This document shows, in pieces, positions 28,832 through 37,080 of a stretch of 64,000 bases of DNA. This DNA is from Flavobacteriaceae bacterium (GTDB taxonomy: Bacteria > Bacteroidota > Bacteroidia > Flavobacteriales > Weeksellaceae), in the NCBI GenBank assembly GCA_030538275.1, contig JAUNUH010000003.1, positions 124,001 through 188,000 of the forward strand. Reading direction: 5' to 3'. The notes below the pieces were generated by a model that saw only the letters and a program-made list of their open reading frames with translations, did no database searches and was not told the DNA's origin. The position numbers and the translations under genes were made by a program. The number at the start of each line of letters is the position of its first letter. Position 1 is the first letter of the stretch.

Positions 28832-29500
28832 TCAATAGGAAAATTGACCGTCCACCATCACCAGTTTTCGGTCGGCCATGTTGGCCAATTCTTTGTTATG
28901 CGTCACAATCACAAAAGTTTGATTGAACTCGTTCCTCAAGTCAAAAAATAATTGATGCAACTCATCAGCATTTTTGGAATCCAGATTTCCAGAAGGTTCA
29001 TCTGCAAATACCACATCGGGCTGGTTCATCAATGCACGTGCTACAGCTACGCGTTGTTGCTCGCCTCCAGAGAGTTGATTGGGCTTGTGCGTTTCTCTAT
29101 GCGACAATCCAAAAAAACGAAGTAATTCTGAAGCTCTTTTTTGTACCTGATGTTGCTTTTTACCTCGAATCATTGCCGGGATACAGACATTTTCCAGTGC
29201 GGTAAATTCAGGCAATAATTGATGAAATTGAAAAATAAAACCCAAATGTTCATTTCTGAATTTAGATAATTTATTATCATTCAAATCGGTGATATTCTGG
29301 CCGTTAATTATAATTTTGGTTTGGTGGGAGCTTGGATTACTTGCCCGATCGAGTGTACCCAATATTTGTAATAAAGTGGTTTTTCCTGCGCCAGAGGCAC
29401 CCACAATAGATATTATTTCTCCTTTTTTGACATGAAGAGAAACGCCTTTTAATACTTCTAATTCCCCAAATTTTTTATAAATATTTTCTGCCTGAATCAT
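28832..29500 (-). CDS. lolD: LolD-type lipoprotein-release ABC ATPase
   Basis: The product has 222 residues: Walker [10 protein letters not shown] (about 36-44), signature [15 protein letters not shown], Walker [20 protein letters not shown] and H-loop VTHNKELA. The SGNLD form after Walker B marks the LolD/MacB branch. LolCDE frees lipoproteins from the inner membrane; many lipoproteins are encoded in this window. The membrane partner is not nearby. It starts 8 bp after the GT39 stop and is likely co-transcribed with it. Confidence 0.85.
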   Translation of the reverse strand: MIQAENIYKKFGELEVLKGVSLHVKKGEIISIVGASGAGKTTLLQILGTLDRASNPSSHQTKIIINGQNITDLNDNKLSKFRNEHLGFIFQFHQLLPEFTALENVCIPAMIRGKKQHQVQKRASELLRFFGLSHRETHKPNQLSGGEQQRVAVARALMNQPDVVFADEPSGNLDSKNADELHQLFFDLRNEFNQTFVIVTHNKELANMADRKLVMVDGQFSY

Positions 29501-29508
29501 GCCGCAAA

Positions 29509-31188
29509 TTAATCAATTTTTATTTCTAAATAATTGGATTGTTTTTTAATGGGTAAATGTTGATTGACAAAACCTAGATACCCAATATAATCACCTGCTG
29601 GTAAATCACATATCTGGCCAGAAACCACCACATCCTTCACCTCTCCGGGTGCAAGTACAAAATCTGTAAACGCTAGTTCTTTTACACATTTTATATCTTC
29701 AGAATAGGCAAATTCCACATAAGCCATCTCCAATGAAAATTGATTTGCGCGCGTACATTCCACCGTAAAATCGCCCGAATTACGTATTTCTGCCGTAAAT
29801 TGAAAATTATTCTGTTTAATGATACTATCCTTGACGTGAATTTGCAAATTTACAGGAGTTAAAAAATGCGAAATGTTTTTATATTTAAACACCTCTTGAT
29901 CCCTCGAATCTACTGTAAGACTATCAGAAACATCCAGCCAATGCGAGAAGTAGGTGATGTTTTTGGCGTTGAGCTTGGCCTCAGAATTCCAAATTTCATA
30001 TTGGGATTTGCGATTTTCTATGCTGATGTAATTTTCTGCCGTTTTGTTGGGGTAATTATAAAAATTAAAAAGTGAAGTATATTGATATTTTTCAAAAACA
30101 GCTGTGCCAGAGGTTACTTCTCCAGCGCGCTGCATAAAGTCTTTCCAGCCATGGTACTGGGTTTTATAAGGCACGTCTTGTATTATAAAATATATTCGGG
30201 CAACTATTATTAGAACCAAGGTTATCCAGCCCAGTGTTTGAATTTTTTTAATGTCTTTTAGTTTATTTTTGAAAAACTCGAAGGTGATAATTATTAAAGG
30301 AATAAACGCTAATAATGACCATTGGCCTTGAATATATCTTTTGAAAGTAATTAAAATAAAAAAGGCAATAATTCCTAAAAATCCACCGATTAATGCCTTT
30401 TGAAAATCAGTTTTGTATTTAGTTTTGAATAATGCCTTGCCATGAAACCAAAATAATAAGGGCGAACTAGCCCAAATCACACTCAATAAATAATCTGTAG
30501 TATTGCTAATTTTGAATCGATTAAAAACATTTCTGCGAACCAAATGGTATTCTGCAGACACAAAATTATTATCAAATTGCCACCATAAATGCGGAGAATA
30601 GCAAAGAATTCCAAAAAACACTGCCAACCAGAAAAATTTATTCCGAATTAACTTCAATGTCAAGGGTAACAAGCTAAAGATAATTAGTAAAATTCCGTGA
30701 TATTTACTGTAAAGAAGTAGGGCCATTACCAATCCTAGTAGGATAGCGTTTTGGAAATTGGACTTTTCAAGAAATTTTTTGAGAACAATAAAATACAAAA
30801 TTCCAAAGAAAAGTAGGGGAGCGTCTGGTGTTGTCACAAAGCCAAATGCCTGAAACAATATCATAGAGAAAAACAAAGCATTATATAACCAATATTGCTT
30901 ATCATTCTGAATTTCCAGCATTTGTCCTAATAAATAATAACCTGCGGCACCTGCCAAAACACTTATAAGCCGTACACCAAGCTCGTTTTGAAAGAGAGCA
31001 AAACCGGCTTTAATCCATAATGCAACCATCGGCGGGTGGTCAAAATATCCCCAGTCGAGATTTTGAGCCCAAACCCAATAATAAGCCTCATCGTTAATAA
31101 GCGGCATCAAAAACGACTGCAGCAAGTTTACAGTAATATAAATTACAGCACCCAGCAGTAGATTTTTTTGAATTTTATTTGAAATCAT
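29509..31188 (-). CDS. GT39/ArnT-like membrane glycosyltransferase with extracytoplasmic tail
   Basis: The 559-residue protein begins at MISNKIQKN. The first loop has the GT39 signature [22 protein letters not shown] (acidic DEAYY, DHPP). About eleven membrane helices follow up to residue 345. The tail (about 345-559) is soluble and includes a beta-sandwich-like end ([11 protein letters not shown] ... [11 protein letters not shown] ... [12 protein letters not shown]). Such enzymes move a sugar from a polyprenyl phosphate to lipid or protein in the envelope; donor and acceptor are unknown. A TTG start 3 codons earlier is possible. Confidence 0.82.
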   Translation of the reverse strand: MISNKIQKNLLLGAVIYITVNLLQSFLMPLINDEAYYWVWAQNLDWGYFDHPPMVALWIKAGFALFQNELGVRLISVLAGAAGYYLLGQMLEIQNDKQYWLYNALFFSMILFQAFGFVTTPDAPLLFFGILYFIVLKKFLEKSNFQNAILLGLVMALLLYSKYHGILLIIFSLLPLTLKLIRNKFFWLAVFFGILCYSPHLWWQFDNNFVSAEYHLVRRNVFNRFKISNTTDYLLSVIWASSPLLFWFHGKALFKTKYKTDFQKALIGGFLGIIAFFILITFKRYIQGQWSLLAFIPLIIITFEFFKNKLKDIKKIQTLGWITLVLIIVARIYFIIQDVPYKTQYHGWKDFMQRAGEVTSGTAVFEKYQYTSLFNFYNYPNKTAENYISIENRKSQYEIWNSEAKLNAKNITYFSHWLDVSDSLTVDSRDQEVFKYKNISHFLTPVNLQIHVKDSIIKQNNFQFTAEIRNSGDFTVECTRANQFSLEMAYVEFAYSEDIKCVKELAFTDFVLAPGEVKDVVVSGQICDLPAGDYIGYLGFVNQHLPIKKQSNYLEIKID

Positions 31189-31199
31189 AACCAACAAAA

Positions 31200-31228
31200 A
31201 TAGACATTATCCACGATAATGTCTATTT
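31200..31228 (-). terminator. intrinsic terminator after the NlpC/P60 gene
   Basis: The stem TAGACATTAT / ATAATGTCTA (10 bp, 5-nt loop) is followed on the minus strand by TTTTT. It sits between the NlpC/P60 stop and the GT39 start. Confidence 0.7.
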
Positions 31229-31257
31229 ATATAATTTGTAAAATTAAAGTTCGTCTT

Positions 31258-31947
31258 TTATCTATTTGCAGCAATTTGCTCCAAGCTATCCATTTCTGCT
31301 GTTGTAATATATTTTGGCTGAACAAATTTGTCTGGTCTTCGCCCCGCACGATATCTAGCATCCCAATAAGGATGGTTCAAACTCTCGAAAGTTACCCCCT
31401 TTGAACTAGCTGAATGTATGAATGTGATTTCACCATCCTCCACCTCGGTAACCATGCCCACATGCGTGATTCTATAAGGAGAAGTGGTAGAGAAAAAAAT
31501 TAAATCCCCTTTTTGAAGCTCTGCGCGACTCACGGCTTTTCCAGTTTTGGCTTGATGGATGGATTGGCGTGGTAAGTCAATGCCTTCTACATCAAAGATT
31601 TGTTGCATAAAAGCAGAGCAATCGATTCCACGACGTGTAACTCCACCATATCTATAGGGAGTACCTAGAAAAGTTTTAGCCTCTATAATAATATTATTTA
31701 CAGCGCGGTCAAAATTAGAAACAAATGTATTTTTTTCTAATTCTTCAAAAGTTTTGGCACGATTTATGAAAATTTCTTCTGTGATTTCCTGTGGAGTTAT
31801 AACAGGACGCTCTAATGCAGTTTTGGCTGCGATGAGTCCTGTTCTAGACATAGGATCTGTAGGGTAGCTGCTTTGTGCAATATAGCTTTGGGTACTACAT
31901 GAGCTCAAAAATATGCTTGCAAAAAGCAATAACATTACTTTCTTCAT
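31258..31947 (-). CDS. NlpC/P60 lipoprotein, cell-wall endopeptidase
   Basis: The 229-residue protein has a lipoprotein signal ending in LSSC (C17). The catalytic C110 is in RRGIDCSAFMQQIF, the second residue is H162 in ITHVGMV and a third His is H178 in FIHSASSKGV. NlpC/P60 enzymes cut D-glutamyl-diamino acid bonds in peptidoglycan stem peptides. It is probably anchored in the outer membrane facing the cell wall. A -7 box lies 26 bp upstream. Confidence 0.92.
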   Translation of the reverse strand: MKKVMLLLFASIFLSSCSTQSYIAQSSYPTDPMSRTGLIAAKTALERPVITPQEITEEIFINRAKTFEELEKNTFVSNFDRAVNNIIIEAKTFLGTPYRYGGVTRRGIDCSAFMQQIFDVEGIDLPRQSIHQAKTGKAVSRAELQKGDLIFFSTTSPYRITHVGMVTEVEDGEITFIHSASSKGVTFESLNHPYWDARYRAGRRPDKFVQPKYITTAEMDSLEQIAANR

Positions 31948-31973
31948 TTGCGTTCTTATACGATTAAGTGATG

Positions 31974-31981
31974 CAAAAGTA
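31974..31981 (-). promoter_or_regulatory. -7 box TACTTTTG before the NlpC/P60 gene
   Basis: The minus-strand TACTTTTG is a perfect TAnnTTTG, 26 bp before the ATG at 31947. Confidence 0.45.
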
Positions 31982-32092
31982 TTCTTATGGCGTTATTAGC
32001 CAAATTTATTTATCAACTTTAGCATCAATTTAACATCATTTTGCCATGATTATTAAAATTTTAGCAGGCAAAATAAAATTTTGAATTAAATA

Positions 32093-32123
32093 TTTGCCAA
32101 TTAAAAAAAATGATTTAAATTTG
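32093..32123 (+). promoter_or_regulatory. promoter of the tRNA-Glu - rpsT - tRNA-Glu unit
   Basis: TTTG at 32093-32096, a 19-bp spacer and TAAATTTG at 32116-32123 match the -33/-7 consensus closely. The tRNA begins 24 bp after the -7 box. Confidence 0.75.
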
Positions 32124-32147
32124 CAGACCATTTTCAAAACAGAACAT

Positions 32148-32219
32148 GGCCCATTCGTCTAGTGGTCAGGACGCAAGGTTTTCATCCTTGAAACAGGAGT
32201 TCGATTCTCCTATGGGCTA
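32148..32219 (+). tRNA. tRNA-Glu (TTC), copy 1
   Basis: A 72-nt cloverleaf: acceptor GGCCCAT/ATGGGCT (G1-U72 wobble), D arm, anticodon stem CAAGG/CCTTG with loop TTTTCAT (anticodon TTC) and T arm AGGAG TTCGATT CTCCT. CCA is not encoded. It is identical to the copy at 32506 and lies 18 bp upstream of rpsT. Confidence 0.95.
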
Positions 32220-32237
32220 CAAAAATTTATTAACGCA

Positions 32238-32489
32238 ATGGCAAATCATAAGTCAGCATTAAAGAGAATCAGACAAAACCAGGTAATACGCCTTAGAAAC
32301 AGATATTATCATAAATCTGCACGTACAGCTATCAAAAACTTACGTGAATTAACAGATAAAACCGAAGCCGAAAAGCGCTTACCAGAAGTTTCTGCTATGA
32401 TAGATAAGTTAGCCAAACGTAATATCATTCATAAAAACAAAGCAGGAAACTTGAAAAGCAAATTGGCCAAGCATATCAATACACTGTAA
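32238..32489 (+). CDS. rpsT: 30S ribosomal protein S20
   Basis: The 83-residue basic helical protein has [15 protein letters not shown] at the start and the S20 pattern [17 protein letters not shown] ... [24 protein letters not shown]. It binds 16S rRNA in the small subunit. It is set between two identical tRNA-Glu genes and is evidently made from the same transcript. Confidence 0.97.
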   Translation: MANHKSALKRIRQNQVIRLRNRYYHKSARTAIKNLRELTDKTEAEKRLPEVSAMIDKLAKRNIIHKNKAGNLKSKLAKHINTL

Positions 32490-32505
32490 TTTAGTAAGAG
32501 ATTCC

Positions 32506-32577
32506 GGCCCATTCGTCTAGTGGTCAGGACGCAAGGTTTTCATCCTTGAAACAGGAGTTCGATTCTCCTATGGGCTA
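32506..32577 (+). tRNA. tRNA-Glu (TTC), copy 2
   Basis: Identical in all 72 bases to the copy at 32148, with anticodon TTC. It starts 16 bp after the rpsT stop and is followed at once by a terminator, so it ends the transcript. Confidence 0.95.
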
Positions 32578-32578
32578 C

Positions 32579-32609
32579 AAAGCTACTTTTCGGAGTAGCT
32601 TTTTTTTTG
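32579..32609 (+). terminator. intrinsic terminator after the tRNA-Glu/rpsT unit
   Basis: The stem AAGCTACT / AGTAGCTT with a TTTTCGG-like loop is followed by nine T. Confidence 0.9.
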
Positions 32610-32766
32610 TTTAGTGGCATCCATTCAAATCAAAAATTTCTCATTCTATTAATTTATAAACCTTCGAGGTTCTGTAGTTATATGCAATATTAAAACGCTT
32701 AATACAAATTAGAAGAATACGATTGAGGCGTCAAATTAAGTTGAGTAGAATTTAATTTGGTTCCAT

Positions 32767-32793
32767 AAAAAAACCATCTTTTCAGATGGTTTT
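32767..32793 (-). terminator. intrinsic terminator after the acidic 100-residue protein gene
   Basis: The stem AAAACCATCT / AGATGGTTTT with a short loop is followed on the minus strand by seven T. It ends the speA - DHS-like - small protein cluster. Confidence 0.82.
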
Positions 32794-32808
32794 GGGATAG
32801 ATTAGATT

Positions 32809-33111
32809 TTAATCTTCGTCTGCGTTCGGGTCTGGTTCTTCAAAACTAGGTTCGTCTTCAAAATTATATTCTTCATCCTCATCATATTCTTCCATTACAA
32901 TTTCGAGTCGCTGACTGATTTTCACTAAATAAGAGGTGTCTTCTGTAGTCACTTCCACGGCTTCTACAGTTTCGCCTTTTGCGTTTTTGAATACAATTAC
33001 GTCTTTATCGCTGTAACCATCGGGGTATTTTTCTACCAATAAGCCCAGGATTTCATCATTTAATTTTTTAAAGTCAACTATGACTCTTTTTTTAGGTGTT
33101 TGTTTTTTCAT
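32809..33111 (-). CDS. small conserved protein with acidic tail
   Basis: The product has 100 residues. The N-terminus is basic (MKKQTPKKRVIVDFKKLN), followed by LLVEKYPDGYSDKDVIVFKN and a C-terminus made almost only of D, E, P and N (about 73-100). It has no known domain. It lies 13 bp after the DHS-like gene and a terminator follows, so it belongs to the polyamine transcript. The layout (basic head, acidic tail) might suit nucleic-acid or ribosome contact, but that is a guess. Function unknown. Confidence 0.72.
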   Translation of the reverse strand: MKKQTPKKRVIVDFKKLNDEILGLLVEKYPDGYSDKDVIVFKNAKGETVEAVEVTTEDTSYLVKISQRLEIVMEEYDEDEEYNFEDEPSFEEPDPNADED

Positions 33112-33124
33112 AATAAAGTTGAAA

Positions 33125-34093
33125 TTAATAATCTAATAAATAAGCAAAAATCAATGGAGCTACGATGGTTGCATCTGATTCAATGATAAATTTGGGTGTG
33201 TGAATGTCTAATTTACCCCAAGTAATTTTTTCATTTGGAACAGCTCCCGAGTAGCTTCCGTAGCTGGTTGTAGAATCAGAAATTTGACAAAAATAGCTCC
33301 AGAATGGAGTGTCTGTACGTTCTAAATCTTGATAAAGCATTGGAACCACGCAAATTGGGAAATCTCCTGCGATTCCTCCACCAATTTGGAAAAATCCTAT
33401 ACCTGTATCAGAGTTCTGGGTGTACCAATCTGCAAGCCAAGCCATATATTCGATGCCAGACTTCATCGTAGAGGCTTTCAATTCGCCTTTGATCACATAG
33501 CTGGCAAAAATGTTCCCCATTGTGCTGTCTTCCCAGCCGGGTACGACTATAGGCAGATTTTTTTGAGCTGCAGCATACATCCAGCTGTTTTTTATGTCGA
33601 TTTCGTAATATGGTTCTAATACGCCAGAAAGTAGAAGTTTGTACATAAATTCATGCGGAAAATATCTTTCTCCCTTCGCCTCTGCATCCTTCCAAATTTC
33701 TACAATGTGTTTTTGTAATTTGCGGAAGGCTTCTTCTTCTGGAATGCAGGTGTCTGTAACGCGATTCAAGCCTTTTTCCATCAAATCCCATTCTTGTTGA
33801 GGTGTAAGATCTCTATAATTTGGAATTCTTTGGTAGTGATTATGTGCCACTAGGTTCATCAAGTCTTCTTCTAGATTGGCTCCGGTACAAGAGATGATAT
33901 GGACTTTGTCTTGACGAATAATTTCTGCAAAAATCTTTCCTAATTCTGCCGTTGACATGGCTCCAGCCATAGATACCAGCATTTTGGCGCCGTTTTCTAG
34001 TTGTTGCTCGTAGCCTATGGCTGCATCTACCAGGGCAGCGGCATTAAAATGCAGATAATATTTTTGAATAAATTCTGAAATTGGACCTTTCAT
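33125..34093 (-). CDS. deoxyhypusine-synthase-like protein (bacterial polyamine enzyme)
   Basis: The 322-residue protein is a homologue of eukaryotic/archaeal deoxyhypusine synthase. The region DSTTSYGSYSGAVPNE then ITWGKL carries the lysine (about 294) that corresponds to the catalytic Lys of the human enzyme in SWGKI. NAD-binding signatures GAMSTAELGKIFAEII and SCTGANLEEDL are also present. Bacteria lack eIF5A, so these proteins are thought to act in polyamine synthesis, for example homospermidine or spermidine formation. The arginine decarboxylase gene lies 16 bp upstream, which supports this. Start chosen at MKGPISEF because the longer frame overlaps speA. Confidence 0.87.
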   Translation of the reverse strand: MKGPISEFIQKYYLHFNAAALVDAAIGYEQQLENGAKMLVSMAGAMSTAELGKIFAEIIRQDKVHIISCTGANLEEDLMNLVAHNHYQRIPNYRDLTPQQEWDLMEKGLNRVTDTCIPEEEAFRKLQKHIVEIWKDAEAKGERYFPHEFMYKLLLSGVLEPYYEIDIKNSWMYAAAQKNLPIVVPGWEDSTMGNIFASYVIKGELKASTMKSGIEYMAWLADWYTQNSDTGIGFFQIGGGIAGDFPICVVPMLYQDLERTDTPFWSYFCQISDSTTSYGSYSGAVPNEKITWGKLDIHTPKFIIESDATIVAPLIFAYLLDY

Positions 34094-34109
34094 TTTTATA
34101 ATATTTGAT

Positions 34110-35570
34110 TTATGATTTTTTATTTTTTTCTTCAACGGGTTTTTCAGGGCTTTTGGTTTCTGATTCATCGGGTCTAACTTTATAGCCTAAGATTGACAAC
34201 ACATCCTGAAATTCTTGTTGTTCGGCAAAGAGTTCTGTCATCAATTTACCATTTTTATCACGATCTATAAGAATATGTTTAGGGCTGGGAATTAGGCAGT
34301 GTTGTAATCCGCCAAAGCCACCTATAGTCTCTTGATAGGCTCCTGTATTGAAAAATCCGATGTACAATGGCTTGTCTTTTCTGAATTTGGGCAGAAAAAT
34401 GGCATTCATATTTTGTTCAGAATTATAGTAATCGTCGCTGTCACAGGTGAGTCCACCAAGGAGAACACGCTCATATTCATCATCCCATCGATTAACAGAT
34501 AGCAATACAAACCTCTTGCTCACCGCCCAACTATCTGGTAGTGTGGTGATGAAAGAAGAATTAATCATATTCCACTTTTCGCGGTCGTTTTGCTGTTTTT
34601 GATACAAAATTTCATAAATAGCTCCACCGCTTTCACCTACTGTAAAACTGCCAAATTCGGTAAAGATATGCGGAACAGGTACTTCGGCTTCATCACATAT
34701 TTCTTTGATTTGATGTATGATTTCATCTACCATATAGGGGTAATCATATTCAAAATGCAATGAATTTTTAATCGGAAAACCGCCTCCAATATTTAAAGAG
34801 TCTAATGTGGGGCAGATTTTTTTGAGGCTTACATATACCTTGAGACATTTGTGCAATTCAGACCAGTAGTAGGCTGTATCACGAATTCCTGTGTTGATGA
34901 AAAAGTGAAGCATTTTGAGGCTTACTTTGTCATCTTCCATGATTTCTCTTTTGTAAAAAGGTACGATATCACGATATCCGATTCCGAGTCGTGAAGTATA
35001 AAATTCAAATTTAGGTTCTTCTTCAGAAGCGATTCTGATGCCGATATCGAATTTTCCTTTAATATTCTCTTTTAACAGTCCTAATTCTTCATAGTTATCC
35101 AGTACTGGAATACACTTTTTATGACCACCGTTGACCAATCTGGCTATATTTTCTATGTATTGATCTCTTTTGAATCCGTTACAAATGATCCAGTTTCTAT
35201 TACTGATTTTGCCTTCCTTTTTCAGAACTTCTACGATGTTGATATCATAGGCAGAGCTGGTTTCGATATGAATTTTGTTTTGAAGTGCCTTATCTAGAAT
35301 GAAGGAAAAATGAGAGCTCTTGGTGCAGTAGCAATAATTATAAGAGCCTTCGTAGTCGTGTTTTTCCATGGCTTCCCGAAACCAGTTTTTGGCACGTTGA
35401 ATATTTTCGGTAATCTTGGGTAAATAGGTAAATTTGAGGGGTGACCCGTATTTTTCTACCAAATCCATCAAATCGATGCCATGAAAAGTGAGATTGCTTC
35501 CCTTGGTATCAAACTCATCTTGAGGGAAGTAATAGGTTTGTTCAATTAAATCGCGGTACTTGAGTTTCAT
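34110..35570 (-). CDS. speA: arginine decarboxylase, fold III PLP enzyme
   Basis: Arginine decarboxylase makes agmatine. The product has 486 residues: the PLP lysine lies in SYNYCYCTKSSHFSF (K about 84), phosphate-binding SLNIGGGFPIKN, and the C-terminal active-site cysteine in LGGLTCDSDDYYNSE. This is the Bacteroidota form, shorter than E. coli SpeA (about 660) and lacking the long insert. The final 25 residues are charged (ETKSPEKPVEEKNKKS). It is the first gene of a transcript followed by the DHS-like gene 16 bp on, so agmatine or a product from it probably feeds that enzyme. Confidence 0.9.
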   Translation of the reverse strand: MKLKYRDLIEQTYYFPQDEFDTKGSNLTFHGIDLMDLVEKYGSPLKFTYLPKITENIQRAKNWFREAMEKHDYEGSYNYCYCTKSSHFSFILDKALQNKIHIETSSAYDINIVEVLKKEGKISNRNWIICNGFKRDQYIENIARLVNGGHKKCIPVLDNYEELGLLKENIKGKFDIGIRIASEEEPKFEFYTSRLGIGYRDIVPFYKREIMEDDKVSLKMLHFFINTGIRDTAYYWSELHKCLKVYVSLKKICPTLDSLNIGGGFPIKNSLHFEYDYPYMVDEIIHQIKEICDEAEVPVPHIFTEFGSFTVGESGGAIYEILYQKQQNDREKWNMINSSFITTLPDSWAVSKRFVLLSVNRWDDEYERVLLGGLTCDSDDYYNSEQNMNAIFLPKFRKDKPLYIGFFNTGAYQETIGGFGGLQHCLIPSPKHILIDRDKNGKLMTELFAEQQEFQDVLSILGYKVRPDESETKSPEKPVEEKNKKS

Positions 35571-35660
35571 TAATTAAAACTAAATTTAAAAGATTAATTA
35601 TGGAATTCTATTTTTTTAAATACGTGTGCAAGTTTAAATAAAATTTTTACTTTGCAATAC

Positions 35661-35668
35661 TAAATTTG
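35661..35668 (+). promoter_or_regulatory. possible -7 box TAAATTTG before purK
   Basis: TAAATTTG is a perfect TAnnTTTG, 69 bp before the ATG at 35738. The expected -33 TTG is not clear. Confidence 0.35.
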
Positions 35669-35737
35669 AAAAAAAATTATTTTAAATATTTGTAATCACA
35701 GAAATTTAATCTGATTTGATATCGTAAAACATAAATT

Positions 35738-36835
35738 ATGCAAAAAATAGGGATTTTGGGCGGCGGCCAATTGGGAATGATGTTTATACAAAATGCATTG
35801 AGTTATCCTGTTGAAATTCATGTGCTTGATCCTAGTCCAGAGGCTTCTTGCGCGCCGATAGCGCATCGATTTGTAGTGGGAGATTTCAATGATTATGATA
35901 CTGTAATGCGCTTTGCACAAGAGGTGGATATTGTAGGTATTGAGATTGAGCATGTAAATTTACAAGCGATGAAGGATTTGAAAGCCATGGGGAAAAAAGT
36001 GATTCCAGATCCAGATGTGTTGGAAATTATTCAAGACAAAGGTTTACAAAAAGAATTTTATTTACAACATAATATTCCGACCGCTCCAATGAAAAACGAA
36101 GATGATTTTCCTGTTGTACAAAAGTTGCATAAAGGTGGGTATGACGGAAAGGGTGTAAAGATACTGACCGAAAAAAATCGATTAGAAAAATTTGATGAAG
36201 CCTCAGTTTTTGAGGAACTGGCTGATATAGCCTTGGAATTGGCTGTAATAGTAGCACGTAATGAGCAGGGAGAAACGGCGATTTATCCTGTTGTGGAGCA
36301 GGTTTTTAATCCTACTTATAATTTGCTGGATTATTTGTTGACACCTGCTAGAATAGACGAAGAAACAGCCAAAAGAGCTCAAGAAATTGCTCTGAAGGTT
36401 GTGAATGCATTTCAAAGTCCTGGGATATTTGCGGTAGAATTATTTTTGAATAAGGATGGCGAAATTTGGGTAAACGAGACGGCTCCGCGGGTTCATAACA
36501 GTGGACATTCTACGATTGAGGCGGCTTATTGTTCACAGTTTGATATGATGTTGCGTGTATTGATGAATTATCCGTTGGGCAGTACACAATTGAAGTGTAA
36601 ATCTGCCATGTTGAATATTATTGGTGCAGAAAATCAATGGGGTGAGGCAGAGCCTGGTGGGCTGGACGCACTTTTGGGTGTTCCTGGAGCGGCGATACAT
36701 TGGTATGCCAAAAAAATCACGCAACCTGGTCGCAAGATGGGTCATGCAACTTTTGTAGGAGATAATTTTGAATGGATTATTTCTCAAATAGAGCAAGTGA
36801 GAGATGCGTTGAAGTCTATTGAAAAGAAAGTGTAG
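35738..36835 (+). CDS. purK: N5-carboxyaminoimidazole ribonucleotide synthase
   Basis: PurK joins bicarbonate to AIR with ATP in purine synthesis. The 365-residue ATP-grasp protein has IGILGGGQLGMMF at the N-terminus (5-17 region), HKGGYDGKGVKIL for ATP binding and ETAPRVHNSGHSTIEA near residue 250. The gene is a single unit. Its coding strand is unusually rich in G and poor in C compared with genes at 60-62 kb. The palindromic repeat A begins just after the stop. Confidence 0.95.
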   Translation: MQKIGILGGGQLGMMFIQNALSYPVEIHVLDPSPEASCAPIAHRFVVGDFNDYDTVMRFAQEVDIVGIEIEHVNLQAMKDLKAMGKKVIPDPDVLEIIQDKGLQKEFYLQHNIPTAPMKNEDDFPVVQKLHKGGYDGKGVKILTEKNRLEKFDEASVFEELADIALELAVIVARNEQGETAIYPVVEQVFNPTYNLLDYLLTPARIDEETAKRAQEIALKVVNAFQSPGIFAVELFLNKDGEIWVNETAPRVHNSGHSTIEAAYCSQFDMMLRVLMNYPLGSTQLKCKSAMLNIIGAENQWGEAEPGGLDALLGVPGAAIHWYAKKITQPGRKMGHATFVGDNFEWIISQIEQVRDALKSIEKKV

Positions 36836-36840
36836 GACAG

Positions 36841-37000
36841 GTAAGCGGTGCTGCGACCCCGATAGAAACGGCATCACAACGTCTGTATGCCTTATTAAAA
36901 TGCGGTGTGCAGGAGTGGAATGGAATGGAACTCCCTGCACACCGGATTTTACTGGCATACAGGCGTTGGGGTATAGTGTATAGCGGGAAAAGTCGCCAAA
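36841..37000 (+). repeat. palindromic repeat element A
   Basis: A GC-rich block in an AT-rich context. The core hairpin spans 36883-36962, with arms about 34 nt long: CTGTATGCC ... GGTGTGCAGGAGT on the left and ACTCCCTGCACACC ... GGCATACAG on the right, and a loop of GGAATGGAATGGA. Flanks (GCGGTGCTGCGACCCC; GGTATAGTGTATAGCGGG) are shared with element B at 61.9 kb in reverse orientation. It looks like a dispersed non-coding repeat (REP or MITE-like). No target-site duplication is seen. Confidence 0.75.
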
Positions 37001-37030
37001 TAAAATTTTTCTATTAAACCTTTTCTCTTC

Positions 37031-37062
37031 TTGGGTGTCTAAATGGTTTTGTGCTAAATTTG
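37031..37062 (+). promoter_or_regulatory. promoter of the outer-membrane barrel gene
   Basis: TTG at 37031-37033, a 21-bp spacer and TAAATTTG at 37055-37062. The ATG follows 18 bp later. Confidence 0.65.
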
Positions 37063-37080
37063 CACGTTTTTTTACAATAT

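Noticed and set aside
34094..34168. N-terminal extension of the deoxyhypusine-synthase-like protein
   Set aside because: The extra residues are lysine-rich and overlap the end of speA; the family start is MKGPISEF.
36533..36958. 141-codon minus-strand frame after purK
   Set aside because: It covers the purK 3' end and palindromic element A and has no protein-like composition.
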